Position numbers and translations under genes: made by a program. Positions 47,760 through 60,458 of a DNA stretch of 64,000 nt are shown piece by piece. The stretch's first letter is position 1. Each line of letters starts with the position of its first letter. The notes below the pieces were generated by a model that saw nothing but the letters and a program-made list of their open reading frames with translations, did no database searches and was not told where the DNA came from. Where the stretch lies: NCBI GenBank assembly GCA_013180625.2, contig SNVD02014757.1:434001-498000 (forward strand), in the 5' to 3' direction. Origin of the DNA: Boswellia sacra. Lineage: Eukaryota > Streptophyta > Magnoliopsida > Sapindales > Burseraceae.

Positions 47760-49800
47760 TATAGTTTTATGATTTCTATTGTATTTTATTTTGATTTGTT
47801 GCGAGTTTTATGTTTAATTTTACAAGTTAATGGTTAGGCTTTACAAGTTTATCTTTCCGTGTTACAAGTCTTCATATGATTGTAAGTTGAAGGTTTGATT
47901 TTACTAGTTTTAAGTATTATGTTGTAACTTTTATATTCTTTGTTTCAATCTTGGTTAACCTTGTTACGAGTTTCATGTTTTATTTTACAAGTTAACGTGA
48001 GGCTCTACAAGTTCATCGTTCATTGTTACAAGTCCATCTATGATTGCAAGTTGAAGATTTGATTTTACTAGTTTTAGGTGTCATGTTGCAACTTTTATGT
48101 TCATTGTTACCATCTTGGATAACCTTGTTGCAACTTTCATATATTATTTTATAAGTTAACTTTGGGTTTTACAAGTTCATCGTTTCATGTTAGAAGTCCA
48201 CGTATGATTGCAAGTTGAAGGTTTGATTTTACTAGTTTTAGGTGTGACATTGCAATTTTTATGTTTCTTGTTTTAATCTTGGTTAACTTTATTGCAACTT
48301 TCATGTTGTATGTTACAAGTTAACGCTAGATTTTACAAGGTCATCATTTTGTATTATAAGTCCACGTATGATTGCAAGTTAAATGTTTGATTTTACTAGC
48401 TTTAGGTATCATGTTGCAACTTTTATGTTCCTTGTTACAATCTTGGTTAACTTTGTTGCGAGTTTCATTTATAAGCTAACGTGAGGTTTTGTAAGTTTAT
48501 CGTTCCATATTATAAGTATACGTATGATTGCAAATTGAAGGTTTGATTTTACTATTTTTAAGTGTCATGTTGCAACTTTTATGTTACTTGTTACAATCTT
48601 GGTTAACCTTATTACGAGTTTCATGGTGTATTTTACAAGTTAACGTTAGGTTTTACAAATTCATCGTTTTGTATTACAAGACCACGTGTGCTTGCAAGTT
48701 GAAGATTTGATTTTACTAGTTTTAGATGTCACGTTGCAATTTTTATATTCCTTTGTTCCAATCTTGGTTAACTTTCTGGTGACTTTCATGTTTTGTATTA
48801 CAAGTTAATATTAGATTTTACAAGTTCATTGTTCTATGTTACAAGTCCACATATGATTGTAAGTTAAAGGTTTGATTTTACTAGTTTTAGATATCATGTC
48901 ACAACTTTTATATCCCTTGTTACAATTTTGGTTCACCTAGTTGTGAGTTTCATATTGTATTTTACAAGTTAACGTGAGGTTTTGCAAGTTCATCATTCTA
49001 TGTTACAAGTCCATGTATGATTGCAAGTTGAAGGTTTAATCTTATCATGTTTAGGTGTCATGTTGTAATTTTTTTTATGTTCCTTGTTACAATCTTAGTT
49101 AATCTTGTTATGAGTTTCATGTTGTATTTTACAAGTTAATGTTAAGTTTTACATGTTTATCGTTTCGTATTACAAGACTATGTATGATTACAAGTTAAAG
49201 GTTGAATTTTACTAGTTTTAAGGCTCATGTTGCACCTTTTATGTTCATTATTACCATCTTGGATAACCTTGTTGCAACTTTCATGTTTTATTTTATAAGT
49301 TAACGTTGGGTTTTACAAGTTTATAATTATGTGTTATAAGTCCATATATGATTGCAAGTTGAAGATTTAATTTTTCTATTTTTAGGTGTCATGTTAGAAC
49401 TTTGATGTTCCTTGTTACATTCATGATTAACTTTATTGCATTTTTCATATTGTATTTTATATGTTAACATTAGGTTTTACAAGTTCATCAATTTGTGTTA
49501 TAGATTCATGTATGATTGCAAGTTGAAGCTCTGATTTTACTTTTAGATGTCATGTAGCAACTAAGACTTTCTTAATTAAAACTTTGATGATCCTTGTTTC
49601 AAATTTTACATTATGTTTTAAAAGTGAATGTTATTTTTTACAAGTTGATCGTTCCTTCTAACAAGTTACTTCAATGTTGGTTGATACAACTTTGGTTAAA
49701 CTTTTTTCAGATTTTATGTAATATTTTACAACTAAACTTTATGTTTAAAAGTTCAACATTTCTTATTAATGTCTTGTTTGATTTCAAGTTTAAAAATTTG
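47760..49800. repeat. Satellite-like tandem array of about 164-bp units
   Basis: The word TGATTGCAAGTTGAAGG (with variants) recurs at 47878, 48041, 48205, 48369, 48525, 48689, 48854, 49018, 49185, 49349 and 49513, giving a period of 156-167 bp and mostly 163-165. Each unit also has TTTTACTAGTTTTAGGTGTCATG, CTTGTTACAATCTTGGTTAAC and TTTTACAAGTTAACG blocks. Divergence is substantial and increases after 49560. The strong AT content and absence of stable frames exclude coding. Within units, TTACAAGTT words suggest an older, shorter ancestral repeat. Confidence 0.9.
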
Positions 49801-50159
49801 ATTTAACTAGATTTAGGTGTCCTCTATTTCATTGATGATAAATTACTAACACCGTTTTAAATTATTAAAAATATATTTTTTTCTCAAATTATTCTTGTAA
49901 TATATATTAATTTCTAAGCTGTGGGCTATTGGCTATTTGTGAAAGTTCAACTAATTGGTAAAATTGTTTTCTCTTAATCTAGAATATAATTATCAATGAA
50001 AAATAAGTGATTTACTTTTTAAAGTGTTATACAGTAATATAATTATGCCTACGATGATATTACAGTTTAGTTGAGTTGTAAAATAATTTTAAACTCTAAG
50101 TATTTTAGAATAAAAGAAGTTTAAACAATATAAATTATAAATTATGAGTTATTTGTAGT
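49801..50159. other. AT-rich spacer
   Basis: Nothing recognisable lies between the satellite array and the start of the next copia LTR. Confidence 0.5.
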
Positions 50160-51033
50160 TGTTGGTGTCAACATGCATATGTCATGCACATGTTATTTTT
50201 GTACAACTTGTGATAAAACTAGAATATTATGTTGGTTCCTATTTTACTGTTTCTAGAAGAATATTATAGGAAGTATTTGGTTTACAATAAATATCTCCTT
50301 ATATTAGAATATTGTATCTTGTATCCTAATTAAAATAGGGGAATATTTATTTGTGTTCTAATTCCTTTAGGAGTTTAATTATATCTATTTCTATTATATT
50401 TCTCCTTATCCTAATATGATTTTGATTAGAATTTTTACAGGATTCTAAGAAGATTTCGTTCAGACCTCCCACTATATATACAAAGTTATTTTTACATAAC
50501 TCAGAGTGTGTTGATTAGTCAGTTGGTTGTGGGAGTTCATGTCACGATATTCTAAGGATTAAGAGGAGAGCTTCAACGTAAATAGGAATGTCTCTTTGAT
50601 TTAATTTTATGAGTGTTTTATTCATGTATGAGAGATTGTAATCGTAAATAAATTGTTGATTAGGTCTGTGTGAGTTAGTAGACACTTGAGAGAACTTACG
50701 AGTTAAGTGTTTATGTAGTTCAGCGTCAGATATCATTGTTATATATAACTTAACAGTGTATTGTTAAGTTATCTGTGACAGAGAGTGGGCAGTGTCACTA
50801 GAGTTTAAGATCTTGACAGGATTTTATTTTACAAAGATTAGGTCAGTGTGTGAAAGTGAGTCAGCACTGTAAACGATCCTAAAGATCGTATAAACAATAA
50901 CTCAGTGAATTGCAACTCTATAGCTGTCCGTGGATGTAGGTATTATAATCGAACCACATAAAATCCTCCTGTGTTGATTTACGTTACAGTTTATTGTTAT
51001 ATTTCTTATAACTGCATACTTTCAGAACTTACA
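50160..51033 (+). repeat. 5' LTR of the interrupted copia element
   Basis: The start is inferred from the TGTTG word and the end from the CA directly before the primer-binding site. CACTATATATACAAAG at about 50469 is a TATA-like box. The partner LTR is outside the window, so the left boundary is less certain than the right. Confidence 0.65.
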
Positions 51034-51096
51034 ATTGGTATCAGAGTAGGTTCACTGATAGACAAGTGAAGAAAACGATCAGGTTGATCTGGAAGA

Positions 51097-52902
51097 ATGG
51101 AGTTTATTCGCAATGGAGGATCCGGAACACAACCACCTATTCTTGATTATAGTAATTGTTTATATTGGAAGGTAAGAATGATGGTGTATATCAAATCTCT
51201 TGATGACAGGACATGGACTAGTGTGCTTAAAGGATGGATGCGGCCAACAAAGTTGAATGATTTTGGTGATTTCGAACCCAAACCTGAGGATGAATGGACT
51301 GATGAAGAATACTGACGCTCAAATTAGAATTCTAAGGCTCTCAATGCAAGTTTTGCTGCAGGGGAATTAAACAATTTCGAACAGATTTCTAGATGCAAAG
51401 TGGCCAAAGAAACATGTGACATACTTGAAGTAAAACATGAAGGTACTGCATCGGTTAAAAGATCTATATTTATGATGATTCTCAATTTGAAAATTTAATG
51501 ATGCATGAGGATGAGTCGATTTCTGAGTTTTATCTAAGATATGTCTTATCACAAATTCTGCATACATGCTTGGTAAAAATTTCACTGATGTAGAAATTGT
51601 TAGCAAAATAATAAGGTTTGTTCCAAATAAATTTCAACCTAAAATTTTAGCAATTGAGGAAGTTAAAAACATTGATGAGATGAGGGTTGATGAACTTATT
51701 GGCATTTTTCAAAACTTTGAAATTAATCAAAGTACTAGGAAGCAAAAAGGAAAAAGCATTGAATTCAATGTTAAAACTGAAAAATATGATGATGAAAGTA
51801 ATGATGAGTTTGATGAAACAGATTCTAAACAGATAGCTTTGCTAACAAGAAATTGTGTCAAGTTCATGAAAATAAATTTCAGGAAAAAATATCAAGGAAG
51901 GCCTTCAAACTCAAAATGAAGAAAAATTCAAGAAGTTCAACAAGGAGAATGACAAGAAGAAGTCAAAACAACCTGATAAGAAAGGGCACATTCAGTGTTA
52001 TGAATGTTCTGGTTATAGGCATATTCAGTCTAAATGTGCTAATCTCAAGAAGAAGAACAAAAGTCTGACAACAACCTAGAGTAATGAATCAGAATTGGAT
52101 TCAGAAGATCAAGATTGTATGAGTAATTTTGTTGCATTTATAGCATCTACAGCTGATAAAGGGAAAGCTGTTATGTCTGACATAACAGAAAATTACAGAA
52201 CCAGTGTTGATCATTCAGATGAAAAAGATGGTCCTGAATACTATGAAGAGTTGTAAGAAACTTACAATACACTCTATGGTGAATGGCTGAATCAGAAGGA
52301 AGAAATTAAAACCTTGAAGAAGATGATTGAGGTGTTGGAATGTGAAAAATCTTATGCTAAAAACCGTCTCACAGAACTGGAGATTGCTTTGACAGACAAA
52401 ACAACACATGTTGAGAAAATCACAACAGAGTTGATTGAGAGCAAAAAATGTGTTGATTAACTCAGAATCGGGTCAGCCAAACTTGATCAGGTCTTGAGCC
52501 TTGGAAGAGACAACTCTAACAAACATGGATTGGGATATACAGAAGGTAATGTTGCATCTTTATCAAAAATAGTTTTTGTAAAAGCTTCAACATCAGGTAA
52601 AAATTCTGAACTTAACTCTTTAAGGTCGAGTCCTAGTTCAAAGAGTAATGAAACATTTGTTTCTCCTATGAGCTCTTTCAAATCTAGTCTTGAAAAGGTA
52701 AGAAAATTCATTACAATTTGTTATTTTTGTGGTAAAAAGGTACATATTAGGCCTAGATGCTTTAAATTGTTGAATCTCTTACATAAAATATCAAAAGGGT
52801 TCAAACTGTTACCAAAGTCACAACTGCAATGGGTTAAGAAAGACAAGACAGTATGTAATGTTGCTCTTACTGCTCTTAAACAATCTTCTAATGATTTATG
52901 AT
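51097..52902 (+). pseudogene. Degraded copia Gag region with two zinc knuckles
   Basis: Starts MEFIRNGGSG and follows the copia gag plan (LDYSNCLYWKVRMMVYIKSL, then KIIRFVPNKFQPKILAIEEV), but is broken by stops and frameshifts near 51315, 51500 and 51920. A first CCHC knuckle reads CYECSGYRHIQSKC (about 51993-52034), and a second, CYFCGKKVHIRPRC, lies at about 52720-52761. A coiled-coil-like Glu/Lys-rich stretch lies between them. It cannot make a complete protein. Confidence 0.8.
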
Positions 52903-55341
52903 ACTTTAACAGTGGTTGTTCTAGGTACATGACTGGAAATAAACAGTTTTTAATAGATTTTGAAGCATTAAGGGAAAGAAATGTCACATATGGAGATGGA
53001 GCAAAGAGTAAGATCATTGGTAAAGGCACTTTGAATGTCAAAAGCCTACCCAACTTTCAAGATGTCTTATTAGTTAAAGGTTTGAAAGCTAATCTTATTA
53101 GTATTAGTTAGATATATAATGATAAGTATATTGTTAATTTCACACAAAACAAATGCATGGTCTTAGTTAATTTTGGTAAATGCATTCTAGAAGGTAATAG
53201 ATCTTCGGATAATTGTTATTTGGTAAAGATTGCATTTCAAGCTAAGATTTTGGATTTAGAATTATGGCATAAAAAATTAGGACACTTAAATTACAAAGAC
53301 TTGGTTAAATTAACTAAGTTAGGTGCTGTAAAAGGAGTTCCTAAACTTGCTGACAAAGTTAATAAAATTTGTGGATCATGCCAAATGGGGAAACAAATTA
53401 GAAGTTCACACAAATGAAATCCATATCTTAGCACATCCAAAATACTTGATTTGCTTCACATGGATCTTATGGGTCCCATGCAAATTGAAAGTATTATAGG
53501 TAAAAGATACATATTTGTTTGTGTGGATATTTTTCTAGATATACTTGGGTTGATTTTATTAAAGAAAAATCTAACACTTTTGAAGCTTTTAGGAATCTTT
53601 GTGTTAAGCTTGAAAATGAGCAAAATAGGAACATTGGAAGGATTGTGAGAATAAGAAGTGATCATGGAAAGGAGTTTGAAAACGTTAGTTATGTTGACTT
53701 TTACAAATATCATGGAATTGATCATGAATTTTCGGCTCCCAAAACCCCTGAACAGAATGGCATTGTGGAAAGAAAGAATAGAACTCTTCAAGAGATGGCT
53801 AGAGTGATGCTCGAGAGCAAGAAGTTGACCAAGAGGCTATGGGCTGAAGTAATAAGCACTGTTTGCTATATTTCAAATAGAGTTTATCTAAGACCTAGCA
53901 CTAACCGACACCTTATGAAATTTTGAAAGGTAGAAAACCGAATTTGAAATATTTTCATATTTTTGGATACAGGTGTTATATCTTAAATGACAGAGAGCAG
54001 TTAGAAAAATTAGATCCGAGAAGTGATGAAGGAGTCTTTGTAGGATATGCACAAAATAACAAAGCATTTCGAGTTTACAATCTAAGAACTGAGGCAGTCA
54101 TGGAATCTGCAAACGTAGTATTTGATGATCTGGATGATTATGCAAAGTACTCACAAGAGGAAAACATAACCAACTTCACAGAAGATATAGAAAAATCAAA
54201 TTCAGACAGCAACAATAAAGAAGATTCTGTTATAAAAGAGACAACAGCTGCTGTTATTACACCTGACGTAACAATGACAACTGACAACTCAGATTTGAAT
54301 AGAAATTCAATCAGGAATAAGGATGATAGAAAAGATCCACCCACTTGGATTCAGAAGGCACATCCAACAAGTTCTATTAATGGAACACCAGATGGTACGA
54401 TGAAAACTCGAAGCAAGGTAAGAAATCATGTAAGATTTGCATGTTATGTTTCTTTAGTTGAACCAAAAATTGTGAAAGAAGTTTTAAAAGAAGATGTTTG
54501 GATTCAAGCTATGCAAGATGAACTGAATCAGTTTAAAAGAAATGAAGTATGGGAATTAGTTCCTAGACCAAAAAATGCAAATGCCATTGGAACTAAATGG
54601 ATATTCAAAAATAAAACTGATGAAAGTAGTCAAGTAGTAAGAAATAAAGCTAGGCTAGTCGCACAAGGTTACACACAAGTAGAACGCATAGACTTTGATG
54701 AAACCTTTGCACCAGTAGCTAGACTTGAGTCAATCAGATTACTACTTGCAATTGCATGTTTGCTTGATTTTAAGTTGTACCAAATGGATGTTAAAACATC
54801 ATTTTTAAATGGATATCTCAATAAAGAAGTTTTTCTTGAACAGCCTAAAGGATTTGAAGATCCTAAATATCCTAATTTTGTGTACAAATTGCACAAAGTT
54901 TTATATGGTTTGAAACAAGCTCCTAGAGCTTGGTATGAAAGGTTGACAAATTTTTTGATCAACAAAGATTATAAAAGAGGTAGCAATGATAAGACTTTGT
55001 TTATCAAACATGCATCTAACTATTTTATTGTTGCTCAAATATATGTAGATGACATTGTATTCGGATCAACTAACAAAAGTAAAACTAATGAGTTTGTTAA
55101 GTTGATGCAGGAAGAGTTTGAGATGAGCATGGTAGGAGAATTAAATTTCTTTCTTGGATTGCAGGTTAAGCAAATGAATGATGGGATATTCATATCTCAA
55201 TCAAAATATGCTAAAAATCTTGTAAAGAAATTTGGGCTTGAGAATTCAAAATCAACGAAAACTCCTATCAGTACTAATATTAAACTTTCAAAAGGCAATG
55301 TAGGAAAAGAGGTTGATGCAAGTTTGTATAGAAGTATTATT
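52903..55341 (+). pseudogene. Degraded and truncated copia Pol
   Basis: The protease motif reads NSGC instead of DSGC (about 52909), so the catalytic Asp is lost. Stops follow near 53111 and 53415. The integrase region shows LWHKKLGHLNY, CGSCQMGKQ, RSDHGKEFEN and NGIVERKNR with a frameshift near 53520 and another near 53925. Frame 53923-55347 carries the reverse transcriptase with NKARLVAQGYTQ, LYGLKQAPRAWY and YVDD (about 55044). The final few codons of that frame read into the inserted LTR, and RNase H is missing. Confidence 0.88.
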
Positions 55342-57172
55342 TGTTGACCCAGGTATGGCAACCCAAGAGGGGGGGTGAATTGGGTTTTTATTTATCAAAA
55401 CGGATTTAGAAAACTTTTCTTGAAAATCAAAATTATTTAACTCTTTCTTTAAGAATAAAGGTGAAGAAGATGAAAATAGAATGCAATCAAGAGAATAGAA
55501 ATAAAGAACAATCCCAAGTGCAAGTTAATGTAAATAGATAGGGATAGAGAGAGTGCAAACTCAATTTACGTGGTTCGGCAAACCTTGCCTACGTCAACGG
55601 GCTCCTAGCTCCATGAGCTAAGCTTTCCACTAAGTTGTAGAAATCTTTACAACTTACTTGATGAGCAACCTCACCAAGACTTTTTCTTCCAACTCTTGAT
55701 AATACCACACCAAGAGTTCTTCTTGATGAAAAACCTCACTAAGGTAACTTCCTTCAACCCTTGATAACACCACACCAAGAGTTCTTCTTGATGAAAAACC
55801 TCACCAAGGCAACTTTCCTCAACTCTTGATAACACCACACCAAGAGTTCTTCTTGATGAACATCCTCACCAAGGCAACTTCTTCAACTCTTGATAACACC
55901 ACACCAAGAGTTTTTCTTGATGAACAACCTCACCAAGGAAAGAGTTCTCTCAAGGATAACTTTTATCCTTTACAAGAAGATCTCACTCTTACCACAATAC
56001 AAGAACAAAGAAAATTCTTATAACAAAAGTACAACTCTCTTCAAAGAGTAGATAAAGAATATAAAAGCTCTCCAAACTTGATATTTCTCTTTTTTTTTTT
56101 TTTTTGCTTGATAGATGCTTCTCTTTTCTTGTTGAATGCATGGGAGAATGGCTCCTTTTATAGGCAAATGAGATGAACTTAATCAAGTGAAGACACCATC
56201 TCCAAATTTTCTGCCCACCATAAAAACCGTAATCTTGTCTACCATTTTTGTCAATGTTTCGTTTGAAATTTGAAAATATGAAAAACATAAAAGATTTGAA
56301 CATTTGAATAAGCTTTCCAAAGCATCAAGAATCAAGTCATTTGGATATCTGTAGCTCAAGATATGGCCAAAACACCATTCGGTGCTCATGTGACTTGATT
56401 TTTCTTTCTTGTGTCAGTCTATCAAATTGAATGATAATTCTGTCAGCCTTCCGTTTGAAATTTGAATTTCTTTAAAACATAAAAGATCTGAATATTTGAA
56501 TAAGCTTTCCAAAACATTAAGAATCAAAGCATTTGGATATCTCTATCTTAGGATATGGCCAAAAAACCATTTAGTGCTCATGTGAGTTGATTTTTCTTCT
56601 CTGTGTCAGTCCACCGAATTACATGTCAATTATGTCAGCCTTCCATTTGAAATTTGAATTTCTTCAAAACATATGAAATGTTCTTAATTAAGTCATCTGT
56701 CCAATGCCATAAGAATCGAGTCATTTTGATTTTTCTAGCTCAAGATATGTCCAAAGGAGTATTCGGTGCTCATGTCAACTGCTTCCATTTGTCTTTCAAC
56801 TTGCATGATGATTTGGACAATGTTGCACTTAAAATTTGAATTTCATTAAAACATATGAAATATTATAAATTGAGTAAGCTTTCCAAAGGATCAAGAATCA
56901 TGTCATTTGGATATTTTTAGAGATATATATGACCAATTGATTGAACATTACTTATGTGTCACATTCCTTGAGTCAATCCTTGTTCTTAAGCTTTGGTGCC
57001 TTTAACATGTAGTCTTCTCCTTAGCTTCAACACTTCATTTTAATAAGCCTCTTCTTAATTTTAAAATTATTTCAATGATCTTACTCTTGCACATAAATAA
57101 ACATGTTAGTAAATCTCAATTAATCAATGTGTATTGTTATCATCAAATTATCATGTAGCCTTAGGGCTAACA
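55342..57172 (-). repeat. 3' LTR of the inverted copia element
   Basis: 1831 bp, plus-strand TGTTGACCCAGG to GGGCTAACA. It contains two internal repeat families: about five units of roughly 62 bp (about 55660-55960; CTCTTGATAACACCACACC core) and about four looser units of 170-190 bp (about 56280-56940; GAATCAAGTCATTTGGATAT core). Confidence 0.92.
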
Positions 57173-57416
57173 ATCTCCCCCTTTTTGATGATGACAAATC
57201 ATTGATTACTTTAAAATATAATCTAAAATCAAGAATGAAAATAAAAATCAACAATAAGCAAAAAGAATGGCACTTGTTATGAATATAAGCAATCCAACTA
57301 TTTCTCCCCCTTTTGTTATAATCAAAAAAAAATGTAATCAAATTAACTACTCCCCCTAAATATATTCTCCCCCTTAACATATGCTACCATTCAAAGATTA
57401 TCATATTAAAGCAAAA

Positions 57417-60400
57417 TTAAGACATATCCAACATGACTAATTCTCTTCTAATTATGCAAAATCTATCTTGACTAAGGGGTTTAGTAAAGATATCGGCTAA
57501 TTGTTTATCGGTGGGAACAAATTCTAAGGAAATATTTCCTTTTTGCACATGATCTCTAATAAAATGATGTCTAATCTCTATATGCTTAGTCCTAGAGTAT
57601 TGTATGGGATTTTTTGAAATGTTTATGGCACTTGTATTGTCACATTTGATGGGAATATGATCAAATACCACACCATAATCTTTTAAAATTTATTTCATCC
57701 AAAGAGATTGTGCACAACAACTTCCTACTGCAATATACTCGGCTTCTGCGGTTGATAAGGCAACAGAATTTTATTTTCTACTAAACCATGAGACTAATGC
57801 ATGTCTTAGAAAATGGCAAAGCCACTAGTGCTCTTTCTATCAAGAAGACTTCCAGCAAAGTCCGCATCGGAATAACTAATTAGATCAAAATTATCACACT
57901 TAGGATACCAAAGACCTAGATTTATGGTTCCAAGAAGATATCTAAATATCCTTTTGACAGCCTTAAGGTGATATTCCTTTGGACAAGATTGAAATCTAGC
58001 ACACATACACACACTAAACATAATATCAGGTCTACTAGCAGTTAAATACAAAAGAGAGCCAATCATACCTCGATATTTTGTTACCTCAACATCTTTTCCT
58101 TTCTCATCTTTGTCAAGCTTGGTTAATGTACCCATATGTGTGTTATATGTCCTTGAGAAGATCTCTTGTGTATTTAGCTTGATTAATAAAGATCCCATCT
58201 ATTGATTGCTTGATTTGAAGTCCAAGGAAGAAATTTAATTCTCCCATTAAGCTCATTTCAAATTCTTGTTGCATGCACTTGGAAAATTCCTCACACATAG
58301 AGACATTAGTAGCACCAAATATAATATCATCAACATAGATTTGAACAATTAATAAGTCATCATTTTTTGTCTTAACAAAAATATCAACTTTTTTCATTTC
58401 GAAACCATTATCAATGAGAAATTCGCTCAATCTATCATACCATGCTCTTGGTGCTTGTTTCAAGCCATAAAGTGCCTTTTTGAGTTTGAAAACATGGTTT
58501 GGAAAATCATGATTTTGAAACCAAGAGGTTGCTCTACATATACTTCCTCTATAATGTAACCATTTAAAAATGCACTCTTGACATCCATTTGATATAATGT
58601 AAAATTTTATAACATGCAAATGCACACAACATTCTAATTGATTCTAATCTAGCAACCGGTACAAAGGTTTCCTCATAATTAATACCTTCTTCTTGATTGT
58701 ATCCTTGAGCAACAAGTCTAGCTTTGTTTCTAATAATGGTGCCATTTTCATCTACTTTATTTCTAAAAATCCATTTAGTGCCTATAATAGAATGATTTTT
58801 AGGTCTAGGGGCTAATTCCCAAACTTGATTTCTCTCAAATTGATTCAATTCTTCTTGCATAGTTAAAATCTAACTTTTGTCATTTTCGGCTTCTTTAAAA
58901 GATTTTGGTTCAAATTGAGAGACAAAAGCAAAATGATTACAAAAGTTCTTAAAAGAAGATCTAGTTTTCATACCTTGTGATGGTTCACCAATAATGAGAT
59001 CTTTAGGGTGAGCTTTTGCATACCTCCATTCCTTTGGTAATTCTTGGGAAGAATCATTTACTTCCTCAGCTTTTCTTGTTGAAGTTGTAATTCATCTTGG
59101 CTCTTTTTATCAAGCCTTGATTCCTTGATTTGCCTTTCTACCCTCAACAATATCATCATCTAAATTCTTTGAAAAGAAATAACATTAGTTTCATCAATTC
59201 AACATGCATAGATTCTTCAATAGTAAGAGTCTTTTTTATTAAAAACTTATATGGCTTTACTATGGTTGGAGTAGCCAACAAAAATTCCAACATCGGCTTT
59301 TGCATCAAATTTTCCAAGGTTATCCTTAGTGTTTAAAATAAAACATTTACATCCAAAAACTTTAAAAAATCCAATGTTGGGTTTTCTTCCTTTCCAAAGT
59401 TCATAAGGAGTTTTCTTTATTAAAGCTCTAATATGGACTCTATTGATTATAAAGCATGCGGTATTAACGGCTTCGGCCCAAAAATATTTTGGCAAATTAT
59501 TTTCAAGTAACATGGTCCTAGCCATTTCTTGGATAGTCCTATTTTTCCTTTTAACTTAACAACACCATTTTGTTGTGGAGTTCTAGGTGAGGAAAAATTA
59601 TGCTCAAAACCATTTTCATCACAAAGATTTTCAAATGCAACATTGTCTACTTCACCACCATGATCACTCCTAATGGACACAATAGAATACCCTTTTTGAT
59701 TTTGGACTCTTTTTGCAAATTTTGAAAAAGCTTGTATGGCCTCATTTTTAGTTTTCAAGAATAATACCCAAGTGAATCTTGAATAATCATCCACAATAAC
59801 AAAAACATAATACTTTCCACCAAGGCTTTGAGTTCTTGATGGTCCAAATAAATCCAAATGAAGTAATTATAGAGGTTTATTTGTTGAAATAAATTTCTTT
59901 TGTTTAAAAGAAGTTCTTACTTGTTTTCCAAATTGACAAGTATCACAAATCTTATCCTTTTCAAATTTTATTTTTGGAAGACCATCAACTAAATCATTTT
60001 TAGAAATTTTTTGAAATTGTGTCCATGCTAGCATGACCTAACCTTCTATGCCATAACCAAGCATCATGATTAACAATGAAACAATTTTCTACATGATTAT
60101 TAACATCAATATCAATTGTATAAATATTACTACATCTATTACCAACAAATAATGTCTTATTGTTACTAACATCCTTAATCACACATCTATTAGGCTCAAA
60201 AGTAACAAAATATCCCTTATCACACAATTGACTAATGCTAATCAAATCATGTTTTAAACCATGAACAAGCAAAACATCTTTAATAATAGGTGAAGAAGGG
60301 TTACCAATATCACCATGTCCGATTACCCTTCCTTTGGCATTATCACCGAAGGTCACATATCCTCCTTTCTTCATGATTAATCTTGAGAACTTGGAGGCAT

Positions 60401-60458
60401 CTCCGGTCATATGCCTTGAGCATCCACTATCTAAGTACCACTTGTGTTTGACACTCAT
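57417..60458 (-). pseudogene. Copia Pol of the inverted element, several frameshifts and stops
   Basis: Pieces in order: protease and integrase zinc region (60000-60458; YLDSGCSRHMTGD, LWHRRLGHAS), integrase core (59447-59857; DLFGPSRTQS, RSDHGGEVDN, then a Lys codon where the catalytic Glu is expected, at 59555-59557), integrase end (59247-59525), reverse transcriptase (58564-58860 and 58143-58625; NKARLVAQGYNQEEGINYEE, YVDDIIFG) and RNase H (57806-58198 and 57417-57671; SYSDADFAGS, CDNTSAINISKNP, KQLADIFTKPL). At least five breaks mean no functional Pol can be made. Confidence 0.9.

Larger units (their letters stand above)
50160..55341 (+). mobile_element. SIRE-like Ty1/copia element, 5' part, interrupted by another copia element
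   Basis: An LTR of about 874 bp (50160-51033, TGTTGGTGTCAACATG to CTTACA) is followed by the primer-binding site TTGGTATCAGAG, a gag region, protease, integrase and reverse transcriptase on the plus strand. The coding sequence stops abruptly at 55341, just after the reverse transcriptase, where the LTR of a second, inverted copia element begins. RNase H and the 3' LTR of this element would lie to the right of the window. Two CCHC knuckles in the gag region and the long coding layout fit the SIRE/Maximus lineage; the lineage call is inference. Confidence 0.8.
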
